DNA from: Chloroflexota bacterium
Lineage (GTDB): Bacteria; Chloroflexota; Dehalococcoidia; Lucifugimonadales; UBA2962
Assembly (NCBI GenBank): GCA_002699485.1
Contig: PAAV01000049.1
Coordinates: 1 to 61,980, forward strand
Length of the DNA stretch: 61,980 nt
Reading direction: 5' to 3'
The position numbers and the translations under genes are program-made. The notes beneath the pieces are model-generated. The model searched no databases, was not told where the DNA came from, and saw only the letters and a program-made list of their open reading frames with translations. Positions 61,606-61,980 of the stretch are shown in pieces. Positions within the stretch are counted from its first letter, which is position 1. Each line of letters starts with the position of its first letter.

Positions 61606-61980
61606 TTGGCCAGAGTAATTGATGGAAAAGCTATTGCAGCAGAAATTAGAAGTGAAGTACAAGTATCAGTGAGCTCGCTAACGAGCGATACAGGGATTGT
61701 GCCAGGATTGGCTGTGGTGCTTGTAGGCGATAATCCAGCTTCGCAGGTCTATGTAAGAAATAAACAAAAATCGGCAAGTGAAATTGGCATGAATCCAATG
61801 GATATAAAATTTCATCAAGATGTAGACAGCGCCACCATTGAATCTAAATTAGATGAACTTAATAGAGATGAGACTGTTCACGGGATATTAGTGCAGCTTC
61901 CTTTACCTGATCACCTAGATGAAAAGTCAATTATCAGGCGTATTAATCCAATGAAGGATGTTGATGGGCTACATCCCGAA
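61606..61980 (+). CDS. folD: bifunctional methylenetetrahydrofolate dehydrogenase/cyclohydrolase FolD, N-terminal part
   Basis: The first 125 codons of folD, open to the window edge. It starts at TTG 61606 after GGAGGG. RVIDGKAIAAEIRSEV, GLAVVLVGDNPASQVYVRNK (with the catalytic Tyr and Lys), HGILVQLPLPDHLDEK and NPMKDVDGLH are all canonical FolD. It makes 10-formyl-THF, which links it in substrate to the formyl-THF hydrolase-like gene at 12.3 kb. Confidence 0.95.
   Translation, partial: MARVIDGKAIAAEIRSEVQVSVSSLTSDTGIVPGLAVVLVGDNPASQVYVRNKQKSASEIGMNPMDIKFHQDVDSATIESKLDELNRDETVHGILVQLPLPDHLDEKSIIRRINPMKDVDGLHPE

Noticed and set aside
1..61980. CRISPR array, prophage, insertion sequence or transposase
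   Set aside because: No spaced direct-repeat array, terminal inverted repeat or transposase/integrase-like protein was seen in the window.

Overview
The window looks like chromosomal DNA from an uncultured, AT-rich marine bacterium. The gene content suggests the SAR202 / Dehalococcoidia side of Chloroflexota. It holds nine short-chain dehydrogenases, a luciferase-like flavin oxidoreductase, MaoC hydratases, a xanthine-dehydrogenase-type operon with two large subunits, kelch propeller lipoproteins, TTG/GTG starts at many genes and a rsmD-coaD-coiled-coil cluster. This placement is an inference from gene content; no rRNA gene is present to confirm it.

1-12.2 kb: an intrinsic terminator, a class III aminotransferase, tRNA-Pro(TGG), and a divergent ROK-kinase/FabI pair whose intergenic space carries two copies of one palindrome. 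Scattered SDRs, an LLM oxidoreductase, an A-type Fe-S carrier and a YgfZ-like protein follow. A minus-strand fatty-acid block comes next: plsX-fabG, with two hot-dog (MaoC-like) proteins upstream. 12.3-21.3 kb: a free-standing 10-formyl-THF hydrolase-like protein, a NYN nuclease with an RG/SNR-rich linker, PAC2 and YihY proteins, an acyl-CoA ligase with an ECHDC3-like crotonase, a zinc-ribbon protein, a SirB1-like protein and a Rossmann protein.

21.4-27.7 kb: glycine C-acetyltransferase (Kbl), an SDR coupled to a 922-residue surface propeller protein with an internal 51-nt tandem repeat and a Cys-containing C-terminal anchor, and two very small genes (a SEC-C zinc protein and a one-helix membrane protein). 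27.8-31.6 kb: a visibly GC-richer block with two tandem SDRs sharing an unusual insertion in the nucleotide loop, a D-cysteine-desulfhydrase-family PLP enzyme and a kelch lipoprotein. It looks like transferred DNA.

31.9-37.2 kb: a plus-strand cassette of one class V aminotransferase, three tandem phosphotriesterase-family hydrolases and a kelch lipoprotein. The middle hydrolase has lost two metal ligands although it aligns without gaps. This cassette is the most distinctive part of the window. 37.2-42.8 kb: a JAMM protease with a large insertion, a cytidylate-kinase-like protein, apt, an ABM monooxygenase, a TPP enzyme and a third kelch lipoprotein.

43-49.4 kb: a molybdenum hydroxylase operon (FAD subunit, 2Fe-2S subunit, large subunit A, a MoaD/ThiS-like protein, large subunit B) closed by a strong terminator. 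49.4-61.98 kb: a DapA-family lyase, a methyltransferase, a threonine-dehydrogenase-like enzyme and then housekeeping genes: lysS, rsmD, coaD, a coiled-coil protein, a parvulin-type foldase, rpsR-ssb-rpsF with a possible attenuator in front of rpsF, ubiE/menG, nnrDE, acpS and the start of folD, cut by the window edge. Kbl (21.4 kb) and the Tdh-like enzyme (51.3 kb) would together form a threonine-to-glycine route although they are not linked.
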